From: Anaerolineae bacterium | GTDB lineage: Bacteria > Chloroflexota > Anaerolineae > Promineifilales > Promineifilaceae | Reading direction: 5' to 3' | DNA: 64,000 nucleotides | NCBI GenBank assembly: GCA_023954475.1 | Contig: JAMLHW010000002.1 | Span: 124,001-188,000 of the forward strand | Shown here: one piece after another, positions 25,913 to 34,350 of the stretch | Position numbering within the stretch: position 1 is the first letter of the stretch | How the letters are laid out: every line of letters starts with the position of its first letter | The notes under the pieces: model-generated | Seen by the model: the letters and a program-made list of their open reading frames with translations, nothing else | Database searches by the model: none | Told to the model about the DNA's origin: nothing | Made by a program: the position numbers and the translations under genes

Positions 25913-25963
25913 GGAGCGCGAGCATCTTGCTCGCCAGAGAAGCAGTCAAGATGACCGCGCTCC
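25913..25963. repeat. Inverted repeat GGAGCGCG-AG-CATCTTG / CAAGATG-AC-CGCGCTCC
   Basis: GGAGCGCG + CATCTTG (25913-25929) pairs with CAAGATG + CGCGCTCC (25947-25963), 15 bp with one 2-nt mismatch. A competing inner hairpin GCGAGCA-TCT-TGCTCGC (25918-25934) uses the same left arm. It follows mdh by 28 nt and may stabilise or end its transcript, though no T-run follows. It looks like a dispersed repeat unit rather than a simple terminator. Confidence 0.6.
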
Positions 25964-25987
25964 ATCCTTTCGCTGATTTACCCGAAT

Positions 25988-26482
25988 ATGATTCGGCCGA
26001 AAATACACCCAACTGCCTGGGTTGCTCCAACCGCCACCGTGTGCGGTGATGTCGAACTTGGTGTCGATGTCAGCGTTTGGTTTGGTGCAGTGATCCGTGG
26101 CGATGAAGCGCCCGTGCGCGTTGGCGACCGTTCGAATGTGCAGGATGGGGCTGTGCTCCATGTTTCGGCCGAATTTCCCTGCATCGTCGGCAAAGACGTC
26201 ACGATCGGCCATCGCGCCATCGTCCATGGCTGTACGGTCGAAGACGGCGCCTTGATTGGAATGGGTGCTATAGTCCTCGATGGTGCAGTGATTGGGGCGG
26301 GCGCGATAGTGGGCGCAGGGGCCGTCGTGCCGCCGGGTATGGTGGTTTCGGCCGAAACCCTCGTTCTTGGCGTACCTGCGCGTAGTTTAGGACCGCTTAC
26401 GACTGCGCAACGTGCCGCCGGCCCCCACGCCGTCAGTAATTATGTCCGCTGCAAAGAAGAATACCGCTCCGGACAATATTGA
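25988..26482 (+). CDS. Gamma-carbonic-anhydrase-like left-handed beta-helix protein
   Basis: 164 residues of hexapeptide repeats: WVAPTATVCGDVELGVDVSVWFGAVIRGDEAPVRVGDRSNVQDGAVLHV, then IVGKDVTIGHRAIVHGCTVEDGALIGMGAIVLDGA. The Arg/Asp of RGD, the Asn/Gln/Asp of NVQDG and the three His (LHV, GHRAIVHG) match the metal-binding set of gamma carbonic anhydrase/YrdA proteins, which bind Zn or Fe as trimers. Many homologues have weak or unknown activity. The second to fourth codons ATT CGG CCG overlap a TTCGGCCGAA copy, so the repeat shapes the N-terminus (MIRPK). Confidence 0.88.
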   Translation: MIRPKIHPTAWVAPTATVCGDVELGVDVSVWFGAVIRGDEAPVRVGDRSNVQDGAVLHVSAEFPCIVGKDVTIGHRAIVHGCTVEDGALIGMGAIVLDGAVIGAGAIVGAGAVVPPGMVVSAETLVLGVPARSLGPLTTAQRAAGPHAVSNYVRCKEEYRSGQY

Positions 26483-26640
26483 TAGACTGACAAATCACTT
26501 TTCAGTGCGACAGTCGCATTTTTTGTGCCAACTCGGTTGTTTACGCTTGCAAATACCGCTTTTTCCACCTCAAAATACGCGTTCTGTAACCAACTAGTAA
26601 TAATTTGTTTACCTGAATGTTATGAATGCACGGTACTATT

Positions 26641-26673
26641 GCGTTCAAATGTTGACACATTCAAATTGAACGC
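26641..26673. promoter_or_regulatory. Inverted repeat with TTGACA upstream of msrP
   Basis: GCGTTCAA (26641-26648) and TTGAACGC (26666-26673) are 8-bp perfect arms around a 17-nt centre containing a consensus -35 TTGACA (26652-26657). No strong -10 is visible. It could be an operator over the msrPQ promoter. The rest of 26483-26680 holds nothing else I can name. Confidence 0.4.
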
Positions 26674-26700
26674 AGGTTAATGCGTAGTGAGAGTATGCCC

Positions 26701-27711
26701 ATGTTGATCAAAAATAAATCCGGAATTGAGATTCCCTCATCAGAAATAACACCAAAACACATTTATCTCAATCGGCGCACCTTCATGAAAGGTGCTGCTG
26801 TGGTAACGGCTGCCGGTTTGGTTGCTGCTTGCCGCCCCGCGCCGCCGGAGGGACATCCTGCTGCCGTGGCGACACAAGCTGCCCAAGAAGCTGCTGTCAA
26901 CATTGACCCGACTACCGGTGCGGTTGCAACCGCGACGCCGCGTGTTGATGAACTCGGCGATCCGTGGACTCCCTACCGCGATGTGACGAACTATAATAAC
27001 TATTACGAGTTCACAACCGACAAAAACGATGTTGCAAAATTGGCGCAAGATTTCCAGACTTCTCCGTGGCAAGTAACCGTTGGAGGAATGGTAAAGAATC
27101 CCGGCGTTTACGACATTGATGATTTGCGCACGAAATTTGATCAGGAAGAACGCGTTTACCGCTTGCGTTGTGTCGAAGCATGGTCGATGGTCATTCCGTG
27201 GATGGGTTTTCCCCTACGAAAATTACTTGAAGAAATTGAGCCAACGTCTGAAGCTAAATACGTGCGTTTTGAGACGTTGAACGATCCGGAGCAGATGCCG
27301 GGTCTTAGAAGCCCTTGGTACAGTTGGCCCTATGTTGAAGGGTTACGCATTGATGAAGCAATGAATGATCTGGCGATATTGGCGACGGGCTTGTATGGCG
27401 AAGCATTGTTGCCGCAGAATGGGGCTCCTGTTCGTCTGGTTGTGCCGTGGAAATACGGATTCAAGAGTATTAAATCGATCGTCAAGATCGATCTGGTTGC
27501 AGAGCAACCGACATCACTTTGGATGGATGCTGCTTCAAATGAATATGGCTTCTATGCCAATGTCAATCCAAATGTCAATCATCCGCGCTGGTCACAGGCT
27601 AATGAACGCCGTATCGGTGAAATCGGCCGACGTGACACATTAATGTTTAACGGCTATGAGGAACAGGTCGCCTATCTCTACGAAGGGATGGATTTGCGCG
27701 CCAATTTTTAG
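26701..27711 (+). CDS. msrP: Protein-methionine-sulfoxide reductase catalytic subunit MsrP
   Basis: Periplasmic molybdenum enzyme that repairs oxidised methionine in exported proteins, taking electrons from MsrQ. It has a twin-arginine signal ([21 protein letters not shown]) and a sulfite-oxidase-fold body of about 300 residues. The Mo-ligand cysteine lies in [20 protein letters not shown] near 156. [27 protein letters not shown] and [17 protein letters not shown] near the C-terminus are typical of YedY/MsrP. The Cys in LVAAC after the Tat signal could instead be a lipid anchor. ATGs at 26680, 26695 and 26701 are possible; 26701 fits the GAGAG spacing. msrQ follows after 109 nt. Confidence 0.94.
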   Translation: MLIKNKSGIEIPSSEITPKHIYLNRRTFMKGAAVVTAAGLVAACRPAPPEGHPAAVATQAAQEAAVNIDPTTGAVATATPRVDELGDPWTPYRDVTNYNNYYEFTTDKNDVAKLAQDFQTSPWQVTVGGMVKNPGVYDIDDLRTKFDQEERVYRLRCVEAWSMVIPWMGFPLRKLLEEIEPTSEAKYVRFETLNDPEQMPGLRSPWYSWPYVEGLRIDEAMNDLAILATGLYGEALLPQNGAPVRLVVPWKYGFKSIKSIVKIDLVAEQPTSLWMDAASNEYGFYANVNPNVNHPRWSQANERRIGEIGRRDTLMFNGYEEQVAYLYEGMDLRANF

Positions 27712-27724
27712 AAAAGTGTTATGA

Positions 27725-27753
27725 GAAACCGGGCTTTTGAAAAACCCGGTTTC
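27725..27753. repeat. Hairpin GAAACCGGG/CCCGGTTTC between msrP and msrQ
   Basis: Nine-bp perfect arms at 27725-27733 and 27745-27753, with inner TTTT/AAAA that may add four pairs. Same arms as the hairpin at 848-877, so this is a second copy of a dispersed element. It may reduce read-through from msrP into msrQ or protect the msrP message. Confidence 0.6.
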
Positions 27754-27820
27754 CAACAAGTCAATTAACCGGCAAATCTATTTACATTGAGTTTGGTGGT
27801 TAACAAGTTGGGACATACAA

Positions 27821-28462
27821 ATGGTCGCTTCAATTAATATCAATCCCAAACAACGCATACGCTTACTGCGTATTGCCGTCCATGTCGGTGCCTGGATTCC
27901 CCTGATCATACTATTTCTCGATTGGTGGTATTGGCGCCTGGTCGATCCGATTCGTGAAGCGACGTTGTGGACCGGTAAATTTGGCATCATCCTGCTTGTC
28001 TTGTCATTGTCAATCACGCCGCTGAACATTGTTTTTGGCTGGAAAGCTATCTTGCCGTTGAAAAGACCATTGGGGTTATACGCATTCATGTATTTGACGA
28101 TTCATTTTCTTTTGTTTGTGGCGCTGGACTATGGTCTCAATTTGCCGCAAATTGTGGAAGCCGTTATTGAGAAGCAATACGCTCTCGTGGGACTGATAGC
28201 ATTCATTCTGCTGATACCACTGGCGATTACGTCAAATCGGTATTCACAACGCAAGCTGCGCAAGCGGTGGAAGAAGCTGCATCAGCTCGTCTATGTTATT
28301 GGTATTTTCGGTGTATTGCATTATCTGCTGCTGGTCAAAAACGACTATACCCAGCCCTTGATCTTTGCCACTATTATTGCTGTGCTGCTCATTCTGCGTC
28401 TCAAACCAGTAAAAACGCGCGTGATTCGTGCGCGACGCAATATTGAGCGCCGTTTTGCATGA
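27821..28462 (+). CDS. msrQ: Haem-binding membrane subunit MsrQ (ferric-reductase-like)
   Basis: 213 residues with about six membrane helices. It begins with a short soluble leader and a helix at HVGAWIPLIILFLDWWYW, then ATLWTGKFGIILLVLSLSITPLN, LPLKRPLGLYAFMYLTIHFLLFVALDYG, IAFILLIPLAITS and LRKRWKKLHQLVYVIGIFGVLHYLLLVK. The His in YLTIHF, KKLHQLVY and VLHYLL are the expected haem ligands of the ferric-reductase-like transmembrane domain. It passes electrons from the quinone pool to MsrP. The neighbouring msrP supports the call. Confidence 0.94.
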   Translation: MVASININPKQRIRLLRIAVHVGAWIPLIILFLDWWYWRLVDPIREATLWTGKFGIILLVLSLSITPLNIVFGWKAILPLKRPLGLYAFMYLTIHFLLFVALDYGLNLPQIVEAVIEKQYALVGLIAFILLIPLAITSNRYSQRKLRKRWKKLHQLVYVIGIFGVLHYLLLVKNDYTQPLIFATIIAVLLILRLKPVKTRVIRARRNIERRFA

Positions 28463-28501
28463 GTCCGGCAAAGTTTACGTGACTTGAAACTTGAGATGAC
28501 A

Positions 28502-28532
28502 AAACGTCTGGCATTTGCTGGACGTTCTTTTT
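28502..28532 (+). terminator. Rho-independent terminator after msrQ
   Basis: AACGTC (28503-28508) pairs with GACGTT (28521-28526) around an inner GCA/TGC stem, and CTTTTT follows. It lies 40 nt past the msrQ stop codon. Confidence 0.65.
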
Positions 28533-28621
28533 GAGCAAACACATTGCAAACACCCCGGATTTTCGTTATGCTGAATGCATCTTATCAACCCTGGCAAGAC
28601 CGAACGGAATTTAGTGCAAAA

Positions 28622-29323
28622 ATGGATAAAATTCTCGTTGTGGATGACGAAGCCTCAGTGGCGGAAGTTGTCTCGCTCTATTTGACTCGTGAAGGGTTCA
28701 GTGTACGGCAGGCCCGCGATGGTCGCGCTGCGCTTGAAGCGATTGACGAAAGTGTGCCGGATCTGGTGGTGCTCGATGTGATGCTGCCACATGTGGATGG
28801 GCTGGAGATATTGCGCCGCCTTCGTCTCGATGCGGAGAATGATGTACCGGTAATTTTGCTCACCGCACGCGGTCAGGAAGTAGATCGCATATACGGGTTT
28901 GAACTGGGTGCAGACGACTATGTCACCAAGCCGTTTTCGCCGATTGAGCTCGTATCTCGTGTTAAGGCGGTATTGCGGCGTTCGAAAGCGCGTTCGGCCG
29001 AAACCATTGAGCAGGCTGTCGAATTTCAAAATCTCAGAGTTGATCCTGTCTCAAGGCAAGTCACCGTCAGAGGTGACCTTTGTGACTTAACTGCCACTGA
29101 GTTCAATCTCATCTGGTTTCTGGCTAACCATCCTAATCAAGTATTTTCGCGTAACCAACTATTGGAAAGCGTGTGGGGTTTCTCTGATTACGTCGATCCA
29201 AGTACGGTAACTGTGCATATTCGGCGTTTGCGCGAGAAGTTGGAGCAGGATGCCAGCAAACCGCGCTGGCTGTTGACTGTTTGGGGCGTTGGTTACAAAT
29301 TTGTGCCGGGGAATGCAGAATGA
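28622..29323 (+). CDS. OmpR/PhoB-family response regulator
   Basis: 233 residues. Receiver domain with acidic pocket VVDDE (8-10), phospho-acceptor Asp52 in VVLDVMLPHVDG, Thr in ILLTARG and Lys in YVTKPFSPIELVSRVKAVLRR. The C-terminal winged helix contains LTATEFNLIWFLANHPNQVFSRNQLLESVWG and STVTVHIRRLREKLE, ending VWGVGYKFVPG. The start MDKILVVDDE at 28622 replaces an ATG 26 codons earlier that precedes the fold. Its TGA overlaps the ATG of the sensor kinase, so they form a coupled two-component pair; the signal is unknown. Confidence 0.93.
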   Translation: MDKILVVDDEASVAEVVSLYLTREGFSVRQARDGRAALEAIDESVPDLVVLDVMLPHVDGLEILRRLRLDAENDVPVILLTARGQEVDRIYGFELGADDYVTKPFSPIELVSRVKAVLRRSKARSAETIEQAVEFQNLRVDPVSRQVTVRGDLCDLTATEFNLIWFLANHPNQVFSRNQLLESVWGFSDYVDPSTVTVHIRRLREKLEQDASKPRWLLTVWGVGYKFVPGNAE

Positions 29324-30594
29324 GTGCATCGACGACAGAACAGGCTGAACGCAGGAATTCGGCCGATATGCGGACCAACGCCTGGCTGATTCCCATTATC
29401 GGTGTCGGCGTGGCGTTGCTGGTCGCGCTTTTGATTGACCTCTTGTTTTTCCAGCCGACAATCGACCAGTTGACCCCAATGTTCCTGCAGCTTGGTTTTT
29501 ATGCCTGGTTGTCAGTGATTATCGGTTTTATTCTTTATCGACTCGGGTGGGCGTATTCCCCCTCACTGACATTCGCTGTATCCTTCACATTAATTTTGGT
29601 CGGTGTCTTGACTTTGGTCAACGGTGGCGTCGCCGCATGGCTCATGTTTGCCGATCCGACCTCGCTGACAGTCGTCGGTATATTGCTTGTCTTTTCGACG
29701 ATGATTGGGACAGCTTTTGCCGTCTATGGTTTTTCCCGGACGACGCGGAGTTTGCGTGAGTTGGCAACAGTTGCCCAACAGGTAGCCGACGGTGACCTGT
29801 CGGCACGTGCGCACGTACCCGGACGCGATGAAGTTGCTCAATTGGGCAAGGCATTTAACGAAATGGCAGCCAAATTAGAGCAGGCAGAGGTTGAGCGCCA
29901 GGAATTGGAGCAGTTGCGGAACGACTTGATTGCCTGGGTGTCGCACGACTTGCGCACCCCGTTGACCAGTATTCGGGCAATGGTCGAGGCACTGGCGGAC
30001 GGTATCGTGACTGATGACGCGATGATACACCGTTATTACCAGACAATCCGCGCTGATGTGCTTGGCCTGACTGCGTTAATCAACGATCAGTTTGAGTTAG
30101 CACAGCTTGGTGCACGTGGCATTAAGATCGAGAAAGTGCTGGTTTCCCTGGGTGATTTGATTTCGGATACGATTGAGAGTGTCCGTGTATTGGCTGAGCA
30201 GCGCGACATCGAGTTGGTTGGCGAAATCGGTGATGATCTCGACGCGGTGATGATCAGCCCGCAAGGAATCGGCCGAGTTTTGACGAATTTGATCGGCAAT
30301 GCCTTGCGCTACACGCCGGATAGCGGCACGATTGTTGTCTCAGCTCAGCGGATTGGGGACGAGGTGGCTGTGGCCGTTACCGACTCTGGTCCTGGTTTTG
30401 CCGAAGCGGACTTGCCGCGTCTCTTTGAGAAGTTTTATCGGGGCGAAGAAGCACGCACCCGCGCGCAGGGCAGTGGTGCAGGTTTGGGGTTGGCGATTGC
30501 AAAAGGGATTGTCGAAGCGCACGGTGGGGAAATTTCGGCCGAAAATGTTCCCGATGGCGGTGCATGTGTGCGCTTTGTTCTGCCGGCATCATAA
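29320..30594 (+). CDS. HAMP-domain sensor histidine kinase
   Basis: 424 residues. Four membrane helices in the first 150 residues with short loops, so the sensor is membrane-embedded rather than periplasmic. A HAMP segment follows (TTRSLRELATVAQQVADGDLSARAHVPGRDEVAQLGKAFNEMAAKLEQ), then the H-box WVSHDLRTPLTSIRAMVEAL, N-box LTNLIGNALRYTP, G1 VTDSGPGFAEADLPRLFEKFYRG and G2 GAGLGLAIAKGIVEAHGGEI. It phosphorylates the response regulator encoded just upstream, overlapping by ATGA. TTCGGCCGAA near the end encodes ISAENV. Confidence 0.93.
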   Translation: MSASTTEQAERRNSADMRTNAWLIPIIGVGVALLVALLIDLLFFQPTIDQLTPMFLQLGFYAWLSVIIGFILYRLGWAYSPSLTFAVSFTLILVGVLTLVNGGVAAWLMFADPTSLTVVGILLVFSTMIGTAFAVYGFSRTTRSLRELATVAQQVADGDLSARAHVPGRDEVAQLGKAFNEMAAKLEQAEVERQELEQLRNDLIAWVSHDLRTPLTSIRAMVEALADGIVTDDAMIHRYYQTIRADVLGLTALINDQFELAQLGARGIKIEKVLVSLGDLISDTIESVRVLAEQRDIELVGEIGDDLDAVMISPQGIGRVLTNLIGNALRYTPDSGTIVVSAQRIGDEVAVAVTDSGPGFAEADLPRLFEKFYRGEEARTRAQGSGAGLGLAIAKGIVEAHGGEISAENVPDGGACVRFVLPAS

Positions 30595-30710
30595 CGGAAT
30601 GTAAGGTACTTTACTGCGCTGTCGCATCACTGCCGGTAACATTGATTCCAATCTGCCGCTGGTAGATCCCAGTGGTCTCGTGAATTATCCGGCAAACAAG
30701 GGAGAATATG

Positions 30711-30992
30711 ATGCCGCGACTAGACGTCTATGTGCGTGCAGGGTGCTGGAGTTGTGAAGAATCGCAGCGGATTGTTGCTGACATGCGCGGCCATTTTCCG
30801 GGAATTGAAATTGCCTTGCGCGATACCGCCAATTGCTCCATGCCCACCGATGTATTTGCTGTGCCGACGTACGTTCTGAACGATCAAGTACTATTCGTAG
30901 GCAACCCTTCCAGAGAAGACTTGGCAAAGCGGTTATCGGCTATCTGGCCCACAGAGGAGTTTTCGCATGCTACCGCCCCAGCAGAAAGTTGA
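30711..30992 (+). CDS. Small thioredoxin-like protein with CxxC
   Basis: 93 residues. MPRLDVYVRAGCWSCEESQRIVADMRGHFPGIEIALRD has a thioredoxin/glutaredoxin fold start with a CWSC redox pair, and DVFAVPTYVLNDQVLFVGNP contains the cis-proline (VPT) and the following strand. It could reduce or sense disulfides; the partner is unknown. The second of two adjacent ATGs is chosen because GGGAG lies 6 nt before it. The gene's end overlaps the start of the Crp-family regulator by 26 nt, so they are co-expressed, hinting at a redox-linked role for the regulator (inference). Confidence 0.85.
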   Translation: MPRLDVYVRAGCWSCEESQRIVADMRGHFPGIEIALRDTANCSMPTDVFAVPTYVLNDQVLFVGNPSREDLAKRLSAIWPTEEFSHATAPAES

Positions 30993-31647
30993 TTATCTGT
31001 CGACAATTGCGATTTTCCGGGATTTGAGTCAACCGGAACTGATGCAGATGGATCGTACCATTACGATGTCCACGTGCCGCACCGGCAAGATATTTTACAT
31101 GCCGGAAGATCAGGCTGAAGTGTTGTTCCTGCTCAAGAAAGGCCGCGTGCAACTATATCGCATGTCTTCAGCCGGCAAAAAAATAGTTGTAGCGACTCTG
31201 GGGCCGGGTGCCATCTTTGGCGAAATGGCGCTGGTAGGTCAGCGCATGCACAATACCTATGCTCAGGCACTGGATGAGTGTACGTTGTGTGTGATGAGTC
31301 TGGCTGATGTCGAGCGTCTTTTGCAGGAAAAGCCGGAAGTGGCGTTTCGACTGGTGCAGGCACTCGGTGAGCGCGTCTCGACGCTGGAGACCCGTCTGGA
31401 AGATATTGCCTTCAAGAGCATTTCAGCACGTCTGGCGGCCGAGTTGCTGCAGTTGGCAGATGAGCAGGGAGCGGGCAATACAGTGCGTGGCCTGACCCAT
31501 CAGGAGTTGGCTGAACGGTTGGGAACCTATCGCGAAACGACGACGCAAACGCTGAATGAGTTCAAGGCCGAGGGGCTGATCGAAATCGGCCGAAAACGGA
31601 TTACCATTCTCGACCGATCGGGTTTACAAGCTATCGCCGATAGTTGA
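30967..31647 (+). CDS. Crp/Fnr-family transcriptional regulator
   Basis: 226 residues. An N-terminal cyclic-nucleotide-binding-type beta-barrel (about 10-130) with LLKKGRVQLYRMSSAGKKIVVATLGPGAIFGEMALVG, the dimer helix (RLVQALGERVSTLETRLEDIAF) and a C-terminal winged helix (GLTHQELAERLGTYRETTTQTLNEFKAEGLIEIGRKRITILD). Cysteines are scattered (TCRTG, DECTLC) and do not form the N-terminal Fnr iron-sulfur cluster pattern, so a ligand-binding Crp-like role is more likely. GAGGAG precedes the ATG. It overlaps the thioredoxin-like gene. Confidence 0.9.
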   Translation: MLPPQQKVDYLSTIAIFRDLSQPELMQMDRTITMSTCRTGKIFYMPEDQAEVLFLLKKGRVQLYRMSSAGKKIVVATLGPGAIFGEMALVGQRMHNTYAQALDECTLCVMSLADVERLLQEKPEVAFRLVQALGERVSTLETRLEDIAFKSISARLAAELLQLADEQGAGNTVRGLTHQELAERLGTYRETTTQTLNEFKAEGLIEIGRKRITILDRSGLQAIADS

Positions 31648-31650
31648 CTT

Positions 31651-32223
31651 TTACATCTCTTCTCGATAGCTGAAGTTGTTGTTATTGCGTGCGTCCAGCA
31701 TAGCGCGCCGCAATATTTCGTGAACGCGCTGCACATCGCGCACATTTTCCAGCCTGACGATAGGGTGGCTGGGGTCGTGGCTGTGAATCGTAATATCACC
31801 CAGATTGAGTGCCCGTTCTGTCATGCGCTGTGACTGATCGATGTCCTGGATTTTGATCAGCTCAATATCTTCACGGTCTTTGCCCAGTAACCCTTCAGTA
31901 ATGCGTACCCGTTCCGTTGTGATGCGATAATGGCGTACCAGTGACAGAAATGGACGCCCTTCCCACAGCACACGCTCACCTGATTGTTCATCTAGATCGA
32001 TGGCGGCGGTGGTGGTTTTGAGTGCGTCTACTGTTGTATCGGATGCCAGTTTTGTGTCAATAGAATCCAGTTCTTGATCCAGTTCAAGCAATGCGGCATC
32101 GGTAACCAGTTCCACCAGCGTTTGCAACTGCTCTTTTGGCACTGCTGACAAATCGACGGTTTTTTCTGCCAGCGCTTGCCACACGGCAGCGCGAATACGG
32201 GCTTCAGTTTCTTGTATGGACAT
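31651..32223 (-). CDS. Bacterial PH-domain protein
   Basis: 190 residues. The N-terminal 80 residues are helical and acidic (ALLELDQELDSIDTKLASD); the C-terminal part is a bacterial PH-like (YdbS-type) domain: GERVLWEGRPFLSLVRHYRITTERVRITEGLLGKDREDIELIKIQDIDQSQ, then GDITIHSHDPSHPIVRLENVRD. There is no membrane helix. The function is not known. The ATG at 32223 has AGGAGAG upstream; an in-frame ATG at 32295 would run into the aminotransferase gene. It sits 19 nt after that gene, so the two may share a transcript. Confidence 0.75.
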   Translation of the reverse strand: MSIQETEARIRAAVWQALAEKTVDLSAVPKEQLQTLVELVTDAALLELDQELDSIDTKLASDTTVDALKTTTAAIDLDEQSGERVLWEGRPFLSLVRHYRITTERVRITEGLLGKDREDIELIKIQDIDQSQRMTERALNLGDITIHSHDPSHPIVRLENVRDVQRVHEILRRAMLDARNNNNFSYREEM

Positions 32224-32242
32224 GATTGTGCTCTCCTGAATA

Positions 32243-33589
32243 TCAGTAAACGGGATACAATTTGGCTGTAATCGGTAGTTCGGCGTAAATGGCATCGGCC
32301 AACAGCGTTACCAGTTCGTCAATCTGCGACGCGTTGATGATTAGCGGTGGACCGACCATGATCACGTCGCCGTTGACGCCGTCGGCGCATCCTTGTGAAT
32401 AATAGATGATGAGACCGCGATCAAAGGCGCGTTGCCAGATGTCCCAGGCCAGGTGGCGCTTTGCCGGAAAAGGTTCCTTTGTGTCGCGGTCGGCGACAAA
32501 TTCGATGCCCCAGAATAATCCGCGTCCGCGAATATCGCCAACGTGTGGATGATCACCCAGCGCCTCGCGTAGTTTACGGCCGAGATAAGCGCCCATTTCG
32601 GCCGAATTTCTGACCAGGTTGTCGCGCTCAATAATGCGTAGGACAGCCAGTGCTGCCGCCGCTGCCACGGGATGGTGACTGAACGTGCCGCCGTGGTTAA
32701 AATCACCCAATTCCTGCCGGATCAACTCGACATCGTCGTATTTGGCAGCCGCGAAGCCGTGCGGAACATAGCCTCCGGCTGTACCCTTCGATGCGACCAT
32801 GATGTCGGGTACTACATTCCAGTGGTTCACGCCCCACCATTGGCCGGTACGCCCCATGCCGACCAATACCTCGTCGGCAATCAGAAGCACGCCGTAGTAA
32901 TCGCAAATTTCGCGGACACGCGGCCAGTAATCGTCCGGCGGTGCGACTGCGCCGAGTGAAGCGCCGCTGATTGGCTCGGCGATGAATGCAGACACATTTT
33001 CCGGCCCATATGCCAGAATTGCCTCTTCCAGCCGGTCGGCCAGTTCGATCCCGCTGCGGTCATCTCGGTACGGGTAAGGGTGGTGGATATGCGGCTGGTT
33101 GGCAAGCATTCCCAGGTACGGTGTGCGCAATCCCGGGCGACCGCTGATGCTCAGCGCCCCCAGAGTCATACCGTGATAGCTTAATGAGCGGCCGATGGTT
33201 ATATGTCGGCCGAATTCACCTCGTGCTATCTGGATTTGTCGCGCCAGTTTGATAGCCGTCTCCACGACCTCAGAGCCGCTGCTGAGATAGAAAAAGCGTG
33301 GCTCGGCAAACGGAATGTGTGCTGCCATCGCTGTGGAATATGTTTCGACCACAGCACTGGTAAACATGATGGCGTGCGCGTATTCGACGGCGCCTGCCTG
33401 TGCCTGGATGGCGGCAACTACTTCGGGATGGCCGTGCCCCACATTGGTGACCAGCGGTCCGCCGGAGCCGTCCAGGTACCGTTTGCCATCGTCATCATAC
33501 AGATAAATCCCGTCGCCATGGGCAACTTGTGGGCGAGCGTGATTCATTTTGCGGTAAAAAACGTTTCCGTCCGGGTGTTTGTGTAGCAT
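32243..33589 (-). CDS. Class III pyridoxal-phosphate aminotransferase
   Basis: 448 residues, fold type I. It has GKRYLDGSGGPLVTNVGHGHPEV, FFYLSSGSEVVETAIKLAR (phosphate contacts), SYHGMTLGALSISG, PISGASLGAV, LLIADEVLVGMGRTG (cofactor Asp) and the Schiff-base lysine in VASKGTAGGYVPHG near 265. GTFSHHPVAAAAALAVL follows. The pattern fits omega-amino-acid:pyruvate or related aminotransferases; the substrate cannot be named. No clear ribosome site precedes the ATG at 33589. Confidence 0.9.
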   Translation of the reverse strand: MLHKHPDGNVFYRKMNHARPQVAHGDGIYLYDDDGKRYLDGSGGPLVTNVGHGHPEVVAAIQAQAGAVEYAHAIMFTSAVVETYSTAMAAHIPFAEPRFFYLSSGSEVVETAIKLARQIQIARGEFGRHITIGRSLSYHGMTLGALSISGRPGLRTPYLGMLANQPHIHHPYPYRDDRSGIELADRLEEAILAYGPENVSAFIAEPISGASLGAVAPPDDYWPRVREICDYYGVLLIADEVLVGMGRTGQWWGVNHWNVVPDIMVASKGTAGGYVPHGFAAAKYDDVELIRQELGDFNHGGTFSHHPVAAAAALAVLRIIERDNLVRNSAEMGAYLGRKLREALGDHPHVGDIRGRGLFWGIEFVADRDTKEPFPAKRHLAWDIWQRAFDRGLIIYYSQGCADGVNGDVIMVGPPLIINASQIDELVTLLADAIYAELPITAKLYPVY

Positions 33590-33719
33590 GTTTTACTTAC
33601 TCGCTTGCAGTGGGTTTTTTAGCCTGCACTATGCTGTATGCCCGACACAATTTTGATAGATCAAGTATAGCACAAGCGCAATATTCTCAGCAGTGAGCAG
33701 TGTTATTGTACGTGTGTTA

Positions 33720-34343
33720 TTAACCGGATTGCTGCAATTTACCCATGGCGCGCCATCCCTGGAAAATCAGCACTGCGACGAATATCCGGACGAGAATGCC
33801 GAGGGAATTTGGTTGTACATCAGCTTCCAGTCCCACAGCAATGGCGACGAACCAATCCACAAAATAAAGTAGCAAGGTAGCGATTGGTGCCAGACGGTAG
33901 CCTCGATAAATTAAGTAGGAGCAGCCGATTAGCCCTAATCCAAACACAATTGAATATTGGCTAAACCCAAGACTGAGGAGCAAAGTACCGTTGTCGAATA
34001 GCTGCAGAATACCAGCAATTACGTCAGCAACGCCCCAGAAGAAGACGAGGCTGATGGTGAAGCTAAACTTGTTGTATGGATCAACGGCCGAACCGGGCAG
34101 CGGCTGCCCGTCGCGCAGCAATTCCAGTTCGTCGAGGAAGAGCGACTGGCGCAGGCGGATGGAGAGCGTCGAGCCATCGGGTAGCGTAAACTCGCGGCCT
34201 TGTTTCAATTCGCGCTGTCCGCCGTCGATCTCGCCGATTAACTCGCCGTCGAATATGATCTTGAACTCGCGCATGTAGCCACCCCACTCGAGTTCGAGGC
34301 GGGGCGGACCACCCGGGTCGAGTGTCAGTTTTTGTCCGGGCAT
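33720..34343 (-). CDS. Membrane protein of unknown function
   Basis: 207 residues; not a family I recognise. A soluble beta-rich N-terminal part (about 1-90, LELEWGGYMREFKIIFDGELIGEIDGGQRELKQGREFTLPDGSTLSIRL) is followed by about four membrane helices (FTISLVFFWGVADVIAGILQLF, YSIVFGLGLIGCSYLIYRGY, PIATLLLYFVDWFVAIAVGL, LGILVRIFVAVLIFQGWRAM). It starts 7 nt after the CoA-transferase gene and is the last gene of a tight three-gene operon. The role is unknown. Confidence 0.75.
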   Translation of the reverse strand: MPGQKLTLDPGGPPRLELEWGGYMREFKIIFDGELIGEIDGGQRELKQGREFTLPDGSTLSIRLRQSLFLDELELLRDGQPLPGSAVDPYNKFSFTISLVFFWGVADVIAGILQLFDNGTLLLSLGFSQYSIVFGLGLIGCSYLIYRGYRLAPIATLLLYFVDWFVAIAVGLEADVQPNSLGILVRIFVAVLIFQGWRAMGKLQQSG

Positions 34344-34350
34344 AGCGTAC

